Shown: positions 44,545-53,411, counted from the stretch's first letter. The stretch is DNA of 64,000 nt from JAGVSR01 sp963742405 (GCA_963742405.1 CAVUMB010000003.1:124001-188000), one strand, 5' to 3'. Notes: generated by a model from the letters alone, not told the origin. Program-made: numbers and translations.

Positions 44545-46035
44545 TCAGTGCGATTTGTATTCGGACTCACCCTTTGTGAGCGCAAATTCTTCCTCGGGCG
44601 AGAGGATGAGTTTGTGCCGGCCGATCAACGCGAAGTAGATGATGCCGACAGCGAACCAAGCCGCGACGAACAAGATACCCTGAATATAGACCGGGTCCTG
44701 CAGCTGCATGTAGATGGTAATGAGTGCGATAATCACTGTCAGGGCAGCGCCGATGTTGCCTAGCGGGCTGCGGTAAGGCCGCGGCATGTCGGCGAATTTG
44801 CGACGCAGCTGAATGTAGGTCAGGCCCTGCATCACGTACGAAAACATGGCGCCGAACACGGCCATGTTCAGCAAAGTTCCGCCGATGACCTTTGCGCCTT
44901 GGTCAGCACCGACCGAATACCACACGGCCAGCATGACGCCGAGCCCGATGAGCGCCCCGGCAATGAGCGCGACGTGCGGTGTTTTGCGTGTCCCGTGCGT
45001 CAGAGAGAGAAAGCGCGGGAAGTAGCCGGCGCGCGACAGGGAGTAGATCTGCCGGCCGTAGGCATAGATGATGGTGTGGAAACTGGCCACGAGACCCGTC
45101 ACGGCGACCAGGGCGAGGACATTGGCCAGTTCCGAGCCGAAGATGGCGCGGAAACCGTCGAGCAGCGGCTCGCCGGATGAGCCGAGTTTTTGCGATCCGA
45201 CGCCGGCTACCGATGGGTTGAGGAACACAACAAGAGCTGCCGACAGGATGAGCGTGAAGATGCCCAGGATGATTCCTTTGGGCATATCGCGCTTGGGATC
45301 GACCGATTCTTCAGCGGCAAGCGGAAGCTGTTCGATGGCGAGAAAGAGCCAGACGGCGAACGGCAGCGCGGCCAGAACTCCGTACCATCCCATCGGCATC
45401 AGTTCACCGCCGCCATTGGGCAGCTCCGTCCCGTCCGGAGCAATGTTCAGCGCCCAGCGGTTAAAGTCGATGTGGCCGATGGCGCTGACGTAGAAGACCG
45501 CAAGACATGCGAGGGCCAGCAGCGTGATGATCAGCGAGAAACGGAACGACAGTTCGACACCGATGTAATTCAAGAGAACAAAGATGATGTAGCCGCCGAC
45601 CCAGAACAGAGGCTGCATCTCCGTTGGCGCGCCGAGAATTGCCGCCATGTAACTGCCGATGAAGAACACGATGACGGCCGGCGTGATGACGTATTCAACG
45701 TTTTCGGCAAGACCCGTCAGGAAGCCGCCCCACGGACCGAACGCGGTGCGGGCAAAAGAATATGCGCCACCGGTATGGGGCATGGCGGGGCTCATTTCGG
45801 CCAGCGAAAAGGTAAGGCCGAGATACATCACGGCAATGACGACGGTGGCGAGCGCCATGCCGCCCCATCCACCCTGTGCAAGCCCCAGGTTCCAACCCGA
45901 AAAGTGGCCAGAGATGACGGCGCCGACACCGAGCGCCCACAGAGACCAGACCCCGGCATGCCGTTTCAATCCGCGTGCTGCGAAGTAAGCGTCGTCAACT
46001 CGTTCGTAGGTGACGCCTTGTGTCGATTCCTTCAT
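44545..46035 (-). CDS. eat: Ethanolamine-type APC-superfamily permease
   Basis: A 496-aa inner-membrane transporter with 12 predicted helices. Blocks typical of ethanolamine permeases are SGHFSGWNLGLAQGGWGG near the N-terminus, MPHTGGAYSFARTAFGPWGG and GLAENVEYVITPAV. The ATG at 46035 is preferred because GGGGACA lies just before it. No ethanolamine ammonia-lyase genes are in the window, so the substrate could be another amine or amino acid. The gene is alone, convergent with cysK. Confidence 0.82.
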   Translation of the reverse strand: MKESTQGVTYERVDDAYFAARGLKRHAGVWSLWALGVGAVISGHFSGWNLGLAQGGWGGMALATVVIAVMYLGLTFSLAEMSPAMPHTGGAYSFARTAFGPWGGFLTGLAENVEYVITPAVIVFFIGSYMAAILGAPTEMQPLFWVGGYIIFVLLNYIGVELSFRFSLIITLLALACLAVFYVSAIGHIDFNRWALNIAPDGTELPNGGGELMPMGWYGVLAALPFAVWLFLAIEQLPLAAEESVDPKRDMPKGIILGIFTLILSAALVVFLNPSVAGVGSQKLGSSGEPLLDGFRAIFGSELANVLALVAVTGLVASFHTIIYAYGRQIYSLSRAGYFPRFLSLTHGTRKTPHVALIAGALIGLGVMLAVWYSVGADQGAKVIGGTLLNMAVFGAMFSYVMQGLTYIQLRRKFADMPRPYRSPLGNIGAALTVIIALITIYMQLQDPVYIQGILFVAAWFAVGIIYFALIGRHKLILSPEEEFALTKGESEYKSH

Positions 46036-46293
46036 TGCTGTCCCCATTTAATGTGTGCTCTCGCGAACTGGCAAAGCGCCGATGTCCACCAAAGTGGTTT
46101 CTTGTTCAAATACGGCCGGCGAAGTGATTGCTATCTATCCCGCTAAACCCCCAAGGTCCAATGCGAAGCCCGCCCCCGAACGGAAGGGTAGCTATATTCG
46201 TGCGGTCCGTCATGGCATGCTGCACAACGACGATGCTGCGGGTGCGAAGTAGAACTGCGCATCACGGTCAGTGCAACCTTAAGACCGGAAGCC

Positions 46294-47115
46294 ATGCTCT
46301 CAGCGGAAGAAATTCAGCGCTACAAGAGACATCTTGTTCTCAAGGAAATCGGGGGCCAAGGCCAACAACGGATTCAAGCCGCCCGTGTACTGATCGTGGG
46401 TGCGGGCGGGCTTGGTTCACCGCTGCTTTACTATTTGGCGGCGGCAGGCGTTGGAACGATTGGGGTCATCGACGACGATCGCGTTTCGCTGGATAACCTG
46501 CAACGTCAGATCGTCCATGACACAGCCTCCGTCGGACGTTTGAAAGTTGAGAGCGCACGGGATGCTATTGCGCGGCTTAATCCGCATGTGCGCGTCGTCA
46601 TGCATGCCGAACGGCTGACGGCTGAAAACGTGCTCGACGTCGTTCAAAGCTATGACATCGTTGCGGATGGTTCTGATAATTTCGCGACACGTTATCTGGT
46701 GTCGGACGCGTGCTACTTTGCCAGGAAGACGCTTGTTTTTGCTGCCGTCGGGCCGTTCGATGGCTACTTGACGGTGCTGAAGCCGTACGCGCTGCGTGCC
46801 GATGGTTCGCCGTTTCCCAGCTACCGGTGCATTTTTCCCGAAGCGCCGCCGCCGGGTACTGTGGCCAATTGTGCGGAAGTGGGAGTTCTGGGGGCTGTGG
46901 TCGGCGTCATGGGCACATTACAGGCGGTGGAGATTTTGAAGGAGATCGCAGGCGTAGGAGAAACGCTGGCAGGACATCTGCTGATCTATGATGCCAAGGA
47001 CACCCGATTTGAAAAAATTGCGCTTACGTGGGACCCCGACAACGCCTTGTCGGGCCGCTCGCCGTCGATCACGGATCTGTCTATCCACGCTAATTATGCC
47101 GACCCAGCAACCTGA
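46294..47115 (+). CDS. moeB: MoeB/ThiF/HesA-family adenylyltransferase
   Basis: E1-like enzyme that adenylates the C-terminus of a sulfur-carrier protein (MoaD or ThiS). The 273-aa protein has the nucleotide site LIVGAGGLGSP (about 30-40), NLQRQIVHD, catalytic aspartate in VADGSDNFATRYL and the crossover cysteine in VANCAEVGVLG. The zinc tetrad of classical MoeB seems lost: the usual CxxC near 170 is SYRC, and the C-terminal CxxC pair is absent. No rhodanese domain is present. Partner proteins are not adjacent. Confidence 0.87.
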   Translation: MLSAEEIQRYKRHLVLKEIGGQGQQRIQAARVLIVGAGGLGSPLLYYLAAAGVGTIGVIDDDRVSLDNLQRQIVHDTASVGRLKVESARDAIARLNPHVRVVMHAERLTAENVLDVVQSYDIVADGSDNFATRYLVSDACYFARKTLVFAAVGPFDGYLTVLKPYALRADGSPFPSYRCIFPEAPPPGTVANCAEVGVLGAVVGVMGTLQAVEILKEIAGVGETLAGHLLIYDAKDTRFEKIALTWDPDNALSGRSPSITDLSIHANYADPAT

Positions 47116-47129
47116 CCGCCGGCGTGAAC

Positions 47130-47852
47130 TCAGTCGCGTTCCTGTTCCATGGCGGCTGTTAGGCGACGCATGTCGAGGATTGAAATGGTTCGGTTGCCTT
47201 CAAGGGCAATGATCTTGTCGACCTTGAGCCGGGATATCTGGCGGCTCACAGTTTCGATCGTGAGACCAAGGAAATCAGCAATCTCTGCGCGAGACAGCGG
47301 GAGGTTGAAGCGTGGGCGCTCCGGGTCATCGGAAGCTTTGCAGCCAATTGTTTCCATACGGTGGGCAACCATCAGAAGGAAGCTTGCCACCTTCTCGCCG
47401 GCACTCTTGCGGCCCAGCAGCAGCATCCACTCGCGGGCACTGTCGAGTTCGTCCAGTGTATGTTCAAAAAGCCGGTGTTCGAAGCCGTCGATATCTTTGA
47501 CCAGCCGCTCAAACTGACCCTTGTCGTAGGTGCACAGGTGAACGTCGGTGACAGTTTCTGCGTGATAAGGACTTTGTGATCGGAATGGGCGGCCGAGAAA
47601 ATCGGAAGCAAATTGCAGGCCGACAATTTGTTGCCGCCCGTCGGCCAGCGTCTTGGTCAGTTTGACCACGCCGGAGACGATATTGGCGAAATAGCTCATC
47701 TCGGAATTGTCGTGCAGTATTATTTGCCCGGGCGGCAAAAGCTTGTGATGGGCAATGGCATTCAGGCGCTCAATCTCGTTGTGTTCGAGAGCGCCACAGA
47801 TCGCGCGGTGGCGTACGGAACAGCTTTCACAGCGAAGCACATGCTCTCCCAT
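47130..47852 (-). CDS. fnrL: Crp/Fnr-family oxygen-responsive regulator (FnrL type)
   Basis: From ATG 47852 the product is 240 aa. N-terminal cysteines C8, C11 and C19 (RCESCSVRHRAIC), with a fourth in VHLCTYDKG near residue 109, could hold an oxygen-labile [4Fe-4S] cluster. The cyclic-nucleotide-type sensor fold follows, and the C-terminal HTH reads LSRAEIADFLGLTIETVSRQ. This HTH, with E..SR contacts, predicts binding to TTGAT-N4-ATCAA sites. It is expected to activate microaerobic respiration genes. It is convergent with moeB; the HAD gene lies upstream on the same strand. Confidence 0.9.
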   Translation of the reverse strand: MGEHVLRCESCSVRHRAICGALEHNEIERLNAIAHHKLLPPGQIILHDNSEMSYFANIVSGVVKLTKTLADGRQQIVGLQFASDFLGRPFRSQSPYHAETVTDVHLCTYDKGQFERLVKDIDGFEHRLFEHTLDELDSAREWMLLLGRKSAGEKVASFLLMVAHRMETIGCKASDDPERPRFNLPLSRAEIADFLGLTIETVSRQISRLKVDKIIALEGNRTISILDMRRLTAAMEQERD

Positions 47853-48042
47853 GACGACCTCTGTGTCCGGTGTGAAAGTCTTTGCGCAGACGAGGCGCAG
47901 TGTGAAGCTCAGGGAGTGCCGCTCGATCGAGCCGGTGGCGTCGTTTTTATGCGTTTCTTTTAGGCCTGCGCAGGGGCAACGCTCGCGTTCCAAGAACCAC
48001 GGCTAGTTACACTACTCCAATTAAATGCGGGCGGAAAGGAAT

Positions 48043-48056
48043 TTGCATTCAATCAA
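48043..48056. promoter_or_regulatory. Weak Fnr-box-like site upstream of fnrL
   Basis: TTGCA-N4-ATCAA matches the anaerobox TTGAT-N4-ATCAA in 8 of 10 positions. It lies about 190 bases before the fnrL start and could reflect autoregulation. Confidence 0.25.
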
Positions 48057-48088
48057 GTGCGTTGAGAAGCTCTTCGTTCTGATGAAAA

Positions 48089-48880
48089 TCAGATTTGTAG
48101 GAACTTTGCCGTCACTTCTGCGAAGCCAAAACCGCCAGGTTCGTGTGTTATCCAAGCTGGTAGTGATTGAATATGGGGCACAAACGGGGCGAGATTGGCT
48201 ACGCCAACGGTGTGACGGAAATAGGCGAACATCGGTTGGTCGTTGGGGCTGTCGCCGATATAGAGAACTTTTTCTAGAGCAACATCGGGGCTAATACCGT
48301 ACGCATCGCTTAATAACCGCAGCGACATCTCGAGTTTGCTGAAATCGCCGATCCAGGCATTGACATGGATCGACGACACCTTGGCGGTGGCGCCCGCCGC
48401 TTCAAGCATGGCAACGACATCCGCGATCACTGCTTCGTCGAGCCGGGGGACGTCTTCGCAAAAATCAATGGCGACATCGCTGATGCGATAGCCTTGATCC
48501 GCGGAAAGTCGAACGTGCGGGTAGCGCGCGATGATGGCGGCTTGCACCGCATCGAGGCGGACCCGATCAGCTTGCCGTTCTTGATCGGTGCGCTGGAAGA
48601 CCCGATGCATGGTGCGTGTGGTGTGGTCGTAGCGGAAGTAGAAGGCGCCGTTTTCACCGACGACGGCAGAAACCGGGAAGAAGCGCGCGATGAGATCGCA
48701 CCAACCCGCGGGGCGGCCCGTGACGATCACAACGTGTTTGCCGGCCGCTTCCAGATCTTCGAGCGCGGCATAGCTGGCCGCCGGAAGGCGACCTTCGAAT
48801 GTGACAGTATCGTCGAGGTCGGTGAGGATGAATTCGACTGATGCGAAGACATCTTTTGGTGCCGTGCTCAAAGGCTGCAT
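48089..48880 (-). CDS. HAD-superfamily IIB phosphatase
   Basis: A 263-aa cytoplasmic HAD hydrolase. Motif I is ILTDLDDTVTF (nucleophile aspartate and its partner two residues on), motif II VIVTGRP, motif III includes the conserved lysine in WIGDFSKLEM and motif IV is YIGDSPNDQPMF. The cap (about 85-185) is of the IIB type seen in sugar-phosphate phosphatases such as mannosyl-3-phosphoglycerate or sucrose-6-phosphate phosphatase. The exact substrate is unknown. The start lies 36 bases from the end of the upstream CDP-alcohol transferase gene, on the same strand. Confidence 0.85.
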   Translation of the reverse strand: MQPLSTAPKDVFASVEFILTDLDDTVTFEGRLPAASYAALEDLEAAGKHVVIVTGRPAGWCDLIARFFPVSAVVGENGAFYFRYDHTTRTMHRVFQRTDQERQADRVRLDAVQAAIIARYPHVRLSADQGYRISDVAIDFCEDVPRLDEAVIADVVAMLEAAGATAKVSSIHVNAWIGDFSKLEMSLRLLSDAYGISPDVALEKVLYIGDSPNDQPMFAYFRHTVGVANLAPFVPHIQSLPAWITHEPGGFGFAEVTAKFLQI

Positions 48881-48916
48881 GGAGTTCCACGCGTTGGATC
48901 AATGCGTGCGGTGCGA

Positions 48917-49540
48917 TCAAGAGCGAACAAGGCGGCCCACCTCAGCGACGTAGTCAGCCAATGAGTAAATCGACGCTGCGACGGCGGTCAGCAGCAGAAA
49001 CGTCGGTGCCGGGCCGCCGATGTGCACGCTGCTGCCGAACAGGCCGAGAGCAATGGCAATAATCCCGAGTTGCGCCGCCGCGTGCACGGCTGTTTTTACT
49101 TTGCCCGAAGTCAACACCTTCAGGTCGTGACCGGATTGGCGGGTAAAGGCGCGTAGGTAAGGCACCATCAAATCGCGAGCGTAGATGACGAAAAGCATCC
49201 AGGCGGCCATCCAGCCCATGGCGAGGAAGCCTAGGAAGACCGAGAGGTGATAGACGCTGTCGCAGACCGGATCGACGAGGCGGCCGATTTCTGTTTCCTG
49301 ATCGTAGCGGCGGGCGATTTCGCCATCGATGTAGTCCGTCGCCTCGGCGACGATCATCAGCGCCAGCGCAACCCAGAGCGCCCAGGATGTCTCAGTCAGG
49401 ATCAGGGTCAGCACGACGGGGCCAAGAAGGCCGCGTAACAGGCTCAAAAGATTGGGAATGGTGACGAAGGCTGATGGTGCACTTCGCTCCACATGCGGCC
49501 CGTTCGATGTGGTCATGATTGTCCCGTTCGGCATCGGCAC
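48917..49540 (-). CDS. CDP-alcohol phosphatidyltransferase (second of a tandem pair)
   Basis: A 207-aa inner-membrane enzyme with about six helices. The full catalytic signature D-x2-D-G-x2-A-R-x8-G-x3-D-x3-D is present in DYIDGEIARRYDQETEIGR followed by LVDPVCDS. It transfers a phosphatidyl group from CDP-diacylglycerol to an alcohol, probably glycerol 3-phosphate or inositol-like. An internal ATG nine residues in (49516) is an alternative start. It is a diverged paralogue of the gene immediately upstream, so at least one of the two may not be PgsA. Confidence 0.82.
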   Translation of the reverse strand: MPMPNGTIMTTSNGPHVERSAPSAFVTIPNLLSLLRGLLGPVVLTLILTETSWALWVALALMIVAEATDYIDGEIARRYDQETEIGRLVDPVCDSVYHLSVFLGFLAMGWMAAWMLFVIYARDLMVPYLRAFTRQSGHDLKVLTSGKVKTAVHAAAQLGIIAIALGLFGSSVHIGGPAPTFLLLTAVAASIYSLADYVAEVGRLVRS

Positions 49541-49679
49541 GTGTAGTCAATCAGCGGAAGGCCGGTTCATGTCTTTTATTGCCACAGTCCAGCATGGCTT
49601 TGCACCCACGAAGTCAGGCTAACATCGCCACTTGGTGCCACGCCAACGTTATCAACGGGGTAGGCTCGATATGTTCGGG

Positions 49680-50249
49680 TTACGCGGACTTCAGGCCGCG
49701 GAACACGGCCAGAGCATAATCGACAAGGGACCAGAGAGTGACAAGGGTTGCTAGGAAAAGTGCCGCCCACAGCCACCGCTGCATGTCCGCCGGCGGCGCG
49801 CTGCCCCACAAGGCATAAACAGCGACGACGAGGATCTGTGCCAATCCTTGTGCAACAGCTTTAAATTTGCCGCTCTGGCGGGCGGCCAGCGTTCCTATTT
49901 TCTGTTCGGCCAAGACACGCAGGTATGACACGCTGACATCGCGCCACAGCATGATCAGGAACATCCAGACCGGCATCCAGCGGTTGGCTGCAAAAGCTGT
50001 GAAAACGGAGACCCGGTAGAGGCTGTCGGCCATGGGGTCGAGGATCTTTCCGACCGCTGACACTTGGCCATAGCGGCGCGCGACCCAGCCATCGATTCCG
50101 TCGGAGACTTCGGCCAGAATCATTAGACCGAGGGCGGCCCAGAGTGCCGAGTTCGAGCTGTTGACGAGCAGCAGGATGATGGGGACGGCCGCGACGACGC
50201 GATACCAAGTGATCGCATTCGGCAGTGTCCATAGTCCGAGGGGTTTCAA
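49680..50249 (-). CDS. CDP-alcohol phosphatidyltransferase (first of a tandem pair)
   Basis: A 189-aa membrane enzyme of the same family as its neighbour. The catalytic signature is in DGIDGWVARRYGQVSAVGK followed by ILDPMADS, closer to canonical PgsA (DPMADK). The N-terminal PNAITWYRVVAAVP block also matches PgsA. It may be the housekeeping phosphatidylglycerophosphate synthase, with the neighbour as a specialised copy, or the reverse. The gap between them is 139 bases, long enough for a separate promoter. Confidence 0.82.
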   Translation of the reverse strand: MKPLGLWTLPNAITWYRVVAAVPIILLLVNSSNSALWAALGLMILAEVSDGIDGWVARRYGQVSAVGKILDPMADSLYRVSVFTAFAANRWMPVWMFLIMLWRDVSVSYLRVLAEQKIGTLAARQSGKFKAVAQGLAQILVVAVYALWGSAPPADMQRWLWAALFLATLVTLWSLVDYALAVFRGLKSA

Positions 50250-50371
50250 TGGTTTTTCTCGTCAGATCAATCATGTTGGCTGGCGGCGACGGGCGCTGAG
50301 GGACACTAGCTCAGGGCCGGTTCGGCCGAAACGTTTTTTAGCCAGCGCTCTCCCGTGTCGTTGATGGCGAA

Positions 50372-50398
50372 CAAAAGGGCGCCCTCACGAGCGCCCTT
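50372..50398 (-). terminator. Intrinsic terminator after folD
   Basis: AAGGGCGC (50375-50382) pairs with GCGCCCTT (50391-50398). On the minus strand TTTTGTT follows, 29 bases after the folD stop. Confidence 0.8.
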
Positions 50399-50426
50399 CA
50401 ATTCACATAAACAACGGCAGCATTGA

Positions 50427-51299
50427 TTACTTGATCGCGTGCTGGATCTTGGTTGCTTCGACTGTGTTTTGCAGCAAGCAAGCGATGGTCATCGGACCAA
50501 CCCCGCCGGGGACGGGGGTGATGGCGCCGGCGGTGCGGCAGCAGTCGTCGTAGTCGCAGTCGCCGACGAGCTTGGTTTTGCCGCTTTCGGACGGAACGCG
50601 GTTAATGCCGACATCGATGACGATGGCGCCCGGCTTTAACCAGTCGCCCTTGACCATATTCGGTATCCCGACGGCCGCGATGAGCAGGTCTGCCCCCCGG
50701 ACGACGCCTTCGATATCGCGGGTGCGCGAATGGGCGATCGTGACGGTGCAATTCTCGCGCAGCAGCAGCGCCGACACCGGCTTGCCGACGATGTTGGAGC
50801 GGCCAATCACGACCGCGTTCAGACCGGACAGGTTCGGCTGCACCGTTTTGGCGAGGATGACCGAGCCCGTCGGCGTGCACGGAACGAGCGTGCGCTCCCC
50901 GACCCAGAGGCGGCCGACGTTGACGGGATGGAAGCCATCGACGTCCTTGTTGGGGTCAATCGTGTTGAGCACCCGTTCGGCGTTGACGTGCTTGGGCAGC
51001 GGCAGCTGCACCAGGATGCCGTTGACCGCGGGGTCGTTGTTGAGCTTCTCGACGATCGCCAAAATGTCAGCTTCGCTCGTGTCGGCCGGGAGACGATGCT
51101 CCCACGAATTCATGCCCGCTTCCTTGGTCTGTTCGCCCTTGTTCTTGACGTAAACCTTGCTCGCCGGATCCTCGCCGACGAGGACCACCGCCAGGCCGGG
51201 CGTCAGCCCGTGGCCGGCCTTCAGCGCCTGGACGTCGCGCGCCACACCGGCACGGACTTCGGCTGCGACGGCCTTGCCATCGATCACTCGCGGGTTCAT
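50427..51299 (-). CDS. folD: Methylenetetrahydrofolate dehydrogenase/cyclohydrolase
   Basis: Bifunctional enzyme that interconverts methylene-, methenyl- and formyl-tetrahydrofolate. From ATG 51299 it is 290 aa. Conserved blocks are YVKNKGEQTKEAGMNS with the catalytic lysine, the VQLPLPKHVN loop, NADP site VIGRSNIVGKPVS and the C-terminal ITPVPGGVGPMTIACLL. One oddity is the CDYDDCC stretch before the last block, where other FolD proteins are Ala-rich. A GAGGAGG-like site precedes the start. Confidence 0.94.
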   Translation of the reverse strand: MNPRVIDGKAVAAEVRAGVARDVQALKAGHGLTPGLAVVLVGEDPASKVYVKNKGEQTKEAGMNSWEHRLPADTSEADILAIVEKLNNDPAVNGILVQLPLPKHVNAERVLNTIDPNKDVDGFHPVNVGRLWVGERTLVPCTPTGSVILAKTVQPNLSGLNAVVIGRSNIVGKPVSALLLRENCTVTIAHSRTRDIEGVVRGADLLIAAVGIPNMVKGDWLKPGAIVIDVGINRVPSESGKTKLVGDCDYDDCCRTAGAITPVPGGVGPMTIACLLQNTVEATKIQHAIK

Positions 51300-51353
51300 T
51301 GCACTTCCTCCTCGTTTATGGGCTTGGATTATTGGGACCAAGACGACTTTTGT

Positions 51354-51680
51354 TCAGGGCATTTCAGAAAGGCGGGCCGCGAGCCGGTTCACGAGGCTCG
51401 GCGCATCACCGATGACTTTTAGGGATTTCACACGTGACCGGTGGCCAGAAGCCACCGAGACGCGGCTTTTGGGAATATCCAGCCAGTCGGCAAGCTGACG
51501 CTCAACCGCCTCGTTGGCTTCCCCGTCCGCCGGCACCGCCCGGACCCTGACTTTGAAAGCCGGGCCGTCGGCGGTCGGCTCGACCCCGTCAATTCCATCT
51601 TTGGACGATTTCGGAACGACGCGCACGCGCACGATGACGCACCCGATTCCGGTCCGCCAGGGAAGGTCAGGGTCTGCCAT
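51354..51680 (-). CDS. DUF167 (YggU-family) protein
   Basis: A 108-aa small protein with the family core VRVRVVPKSSKDGIDG, FKVRVRAVPADGEANEAVER and SRVSVASGHRSRVKSL. It is universal in bacteria without a firm function. It is placed immediately downstream of yggT and upstream of folD, the normal yggT-DUF167-folD order in Hyphomicrobiales. Confidence 0.88.
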   Translation of the reverse strand: MADPDLPWRTGIGCVIVRVRVVPKSSKDGIDGVEPTADGPAFKVRVRAVPADGEANEAVERQLADWLDIPKSRVSVASGHRSRVKSLKVIGDAPSLVNRLAARLSEMP

Positions 51681-51722
51681 CGCGCGTCTCCGTGGGCCGC
51701 CAAACGCCCGCGCTCATGGGCT

Positions 51723-52014
51723 CTAGGCGACCGCGCGGGCAAGGTTGGTCAGCACGACGCTTTGAATAAAGTAGAGACCGAGCAGAAGGACCACGGGCGA
51801 CAGATCGATGGCGCCGAAGTCTGGCAGCGCGCGGCGGATCGGACCCAAGCAGCGGTTCGGTCAGCGCGGTCAGCGTCGTCCAGATCGTCTGCACAATCTG
51901 ATTGCGAGGGTTGATGACGTTGAACGCGAGCAGGAAACTCATGATCACGGCCGCGAAGACGACGTAGCTGTAGAGGTTGATCACGTAGTTGATGAAAAAG
52001 ATCAGTTCAATCAT
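51723..52014 (-). CDS. YggT-family membrane protein, one frameshift as sequenced
   Basis: About 96 aa when repaired, with two membrane helices. The first half begins MIELIFFINYVINLYSYVVF and reaches NQIVQTIWTTLTALTEPLLG. One extra G in a G-run (plus strand CCC at 51844-51846) breaks the frame. The second half, PIRRALPDFGAIDLSPVVLL then QSVVLTNLARAVA, is the canonical YggT C-terminus. YggT proteins affect osmotic tolerance, septation or membrane-protein insertion in other bacteria; the mechanism is unclear. Confidence 0.85.
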
Positions 52015-52152
52015 GGGTCCTCGCGGCTGTCGGCGCGGTGTGGTCAGGGTGCGTCGGTGTTGTGATGTAGCCCCAGGACCGGGGTGGAGCAAGCCGGGCG
52101 CGGGCGCTTTGCGACGTTGCAGCCGACAAATCCGCCGTTCGTCCCCCGTTTC

Positions 52153-52181
52153 TTGACAAGGGTGAAGGCGCATTTCTAAAT
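52153..52181 (+). promoter_or_regulatory. tRNA-Ala promoter
   Basis: Perfect TTGACA (52153-52158), 17-base spacer, CTAAAT (52176-52181), 17 bases before the tRNA. Confidence 0.55.
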
Positions 52182-52198
52182 GCCGCCTCCCAGGGATC

Positions 52199-52274
52199 GG
52201 GGCCGTAGCTCAGATGGGAGAGCGCTGCAATCGCACTGCAGAGGTCAGGAGTTCGATCCTCCTCGGCTCCACCA
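52199..52274 (+). tRNA. tRNA-Ala (anticodon CGC)
   Basis: A 76-base cloverleaf with encoded CCA. Acceptor GGGGCCG/CGGCTCC contains the G3:U70 wobble pair that is the alanine identity element. D arm is GCTC...GAGC; anticodon stem CTGCA/TGCAG closes loop ATCGCAC, reading GCG codons. The following 212 bases hold no gene or clear terminator. Confidence 0.96.
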
Positions 52275-52486
52275 GGGCGTTTTGAAGGGCGCGGATTTAT
52301 ACAGAAGCGGTCGTCGGAAAAGGTCCTGGGCAATGTTCCAAGATCGCGTCTAGCCTTCGCTACAAAGCGGACCGTTCGACGGCCTGTAAAAAGGCAGAAA
52401 CTGACCCTTAGCAGTCGTCGGGGCCATGCAAGTCTGCTTACACCACAGGGCACTCCAAGTGTCTAGTTTCAGTCGTATCTGCATGG

Positions 52487-53011
52487 TCACCTTTTTCGAA
52501 CCGATTCGGCCTTGCGAATAAGCCGCTCGGCCGTATCCGCGTCGAGCCACCCGCCCACACTGGCGTCCTTGTCGGTAAAGAGTGTGGCATTCAGGAAGAA
52601 CTGTTCAATCTGCGACCGCGCAACGGGGTCCAGAGCCAAATCACTTCCCAACGATTGGGCCCCGTCCCAGTCAGGCGCCAAGATTACCCGGGGGTTATCG
52701 ACGCGACTACCGATACCCTTCTGATTGATTTGCAGTGCAGCGATGGCTCGGCAAGGAAGTATTGCGCCTGGAAAGGTGGCCAGCGGGGAGAGGCACATCG
52801 CATCCAAAGCGTCGCCGTCGTCGCTCATAGTCCCTGGGATAAACCCCCAATCGAACGGATACGAGACGCCAAGAGCAAGGGTTCTTGACACTGTGAACGC
52901 GCCAAGGGCCTCGTCGAGCTTAAATTTGATTGAACTCCCACGCGGCGTTTCCACGACCATGCGAACGCGCCCGGTCTTGTCGAAGGGCTCAAGCGAAGCG
53001 AAGTTCAACAT
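52487..53011 (-). CDS. Divergent family I inorganic pyrophosphatase-like protein
   Basis: A 174-aa protein with the soluble-pyrophosphatase fold: VETPRGSSIKFKLDE, YPFDWGFIPG and the metal-binding DDGDALDAM aspartates. Several positions differ from classical PPases: the KYE triad reads KFK, the next active-site tyrosine is W in FDWG, and the later D-x-K site appears as DNPR. It may hydrolyse pyrophosphate weakly or act on another phosphoanhydride. It stands alone at the edge of the A+T-richer small-gene stretch. Confidence 0.78.
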   Translation of the reverse strand: MLNFASLEPFDKTGRVRMVVETPRGSSIKFKLDEALGAFTVSRTLALGVSYPFDWGFIPGTMSDDGDALDAMCLSPLATFPGAILPCRAIAALQINQKGIGSRVDNPRVILAPDWDGAQSLGSDLALDPVARSQIEQFFLNATLFTDKDASVGGWLDADTAERLIRKAESVRKR

Positions 53012-53344
53012 TGGTTCACCAGCGCCATGATCGATATCACTCGCGCTTGTTATAGCCCGTTCATGTCACAGTCACGGGTGCAATTATCAAGTGCAACATT
53101 CGTTGGCTGCCAACACCCTTGTATGGCGAGACCCAGTTTGTTGAGTGCCTTTACGCCACGCTACCTTTTTGGACCCGCCACTTTCAACGAGTTGATCCAG
53201 GTGCGTACCAACCTGGATAGGTTGCGTCGCATGGCCTCGCGCAAGTATGTTTCGGCAATATCTGTGTCGCTCGGTTTCAGAATTACTTGGGCTTCTACGT
53301 TACTGGCAGCTTTATCCCGTTTGGCCAGCCAATAAGATCAATAT
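53012..53344. other. Region without a supported gene
   Basis: About 330 bases between the pyrophosphatase-like start and the lipoprotein terminator. A 102-codon ORF (53027-53335) spans it but lacks a ribosome site and domain-like sequence, so I do not call it. It probably includes the pyrophosphatase promoter. Confidence 0.5.
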
Positions 53345-53383
53345 AAAGCCCTGAGCGTCGCCGGCCGCGACGCTCAGGGCTTT
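53345..53383 (-). terminator. Terminator after the small lipoprotein gene
   Basis: A 17-base perfect stem (53345-53361 with 53367-53383) around a CGGCC loop, 28 bases after the lipoprotein stop. On the minus strand it is followed by TATATT. Confidence 0.75.
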
Positions 53384-53411
53384 GGAACAGTACAGGTAGT
53401 GAGGTTTGTAA

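Noticed and set aside
46082..46252. 56-codon ORF (MSTKVVSCSNTAGEVIAIYP...) upstream of moeB
   Set aside because: Reads plausibly but lacks a clear ribosome site and any recognisable feature; it overlaps the likely promoters of both flanking genes.
53027..53335. 102-codon plus-strand ORF
   Set aside because: No ribosome site, no domain-like sequence, and it starts within the upstream region of the divergent pyrophosphatase gene.
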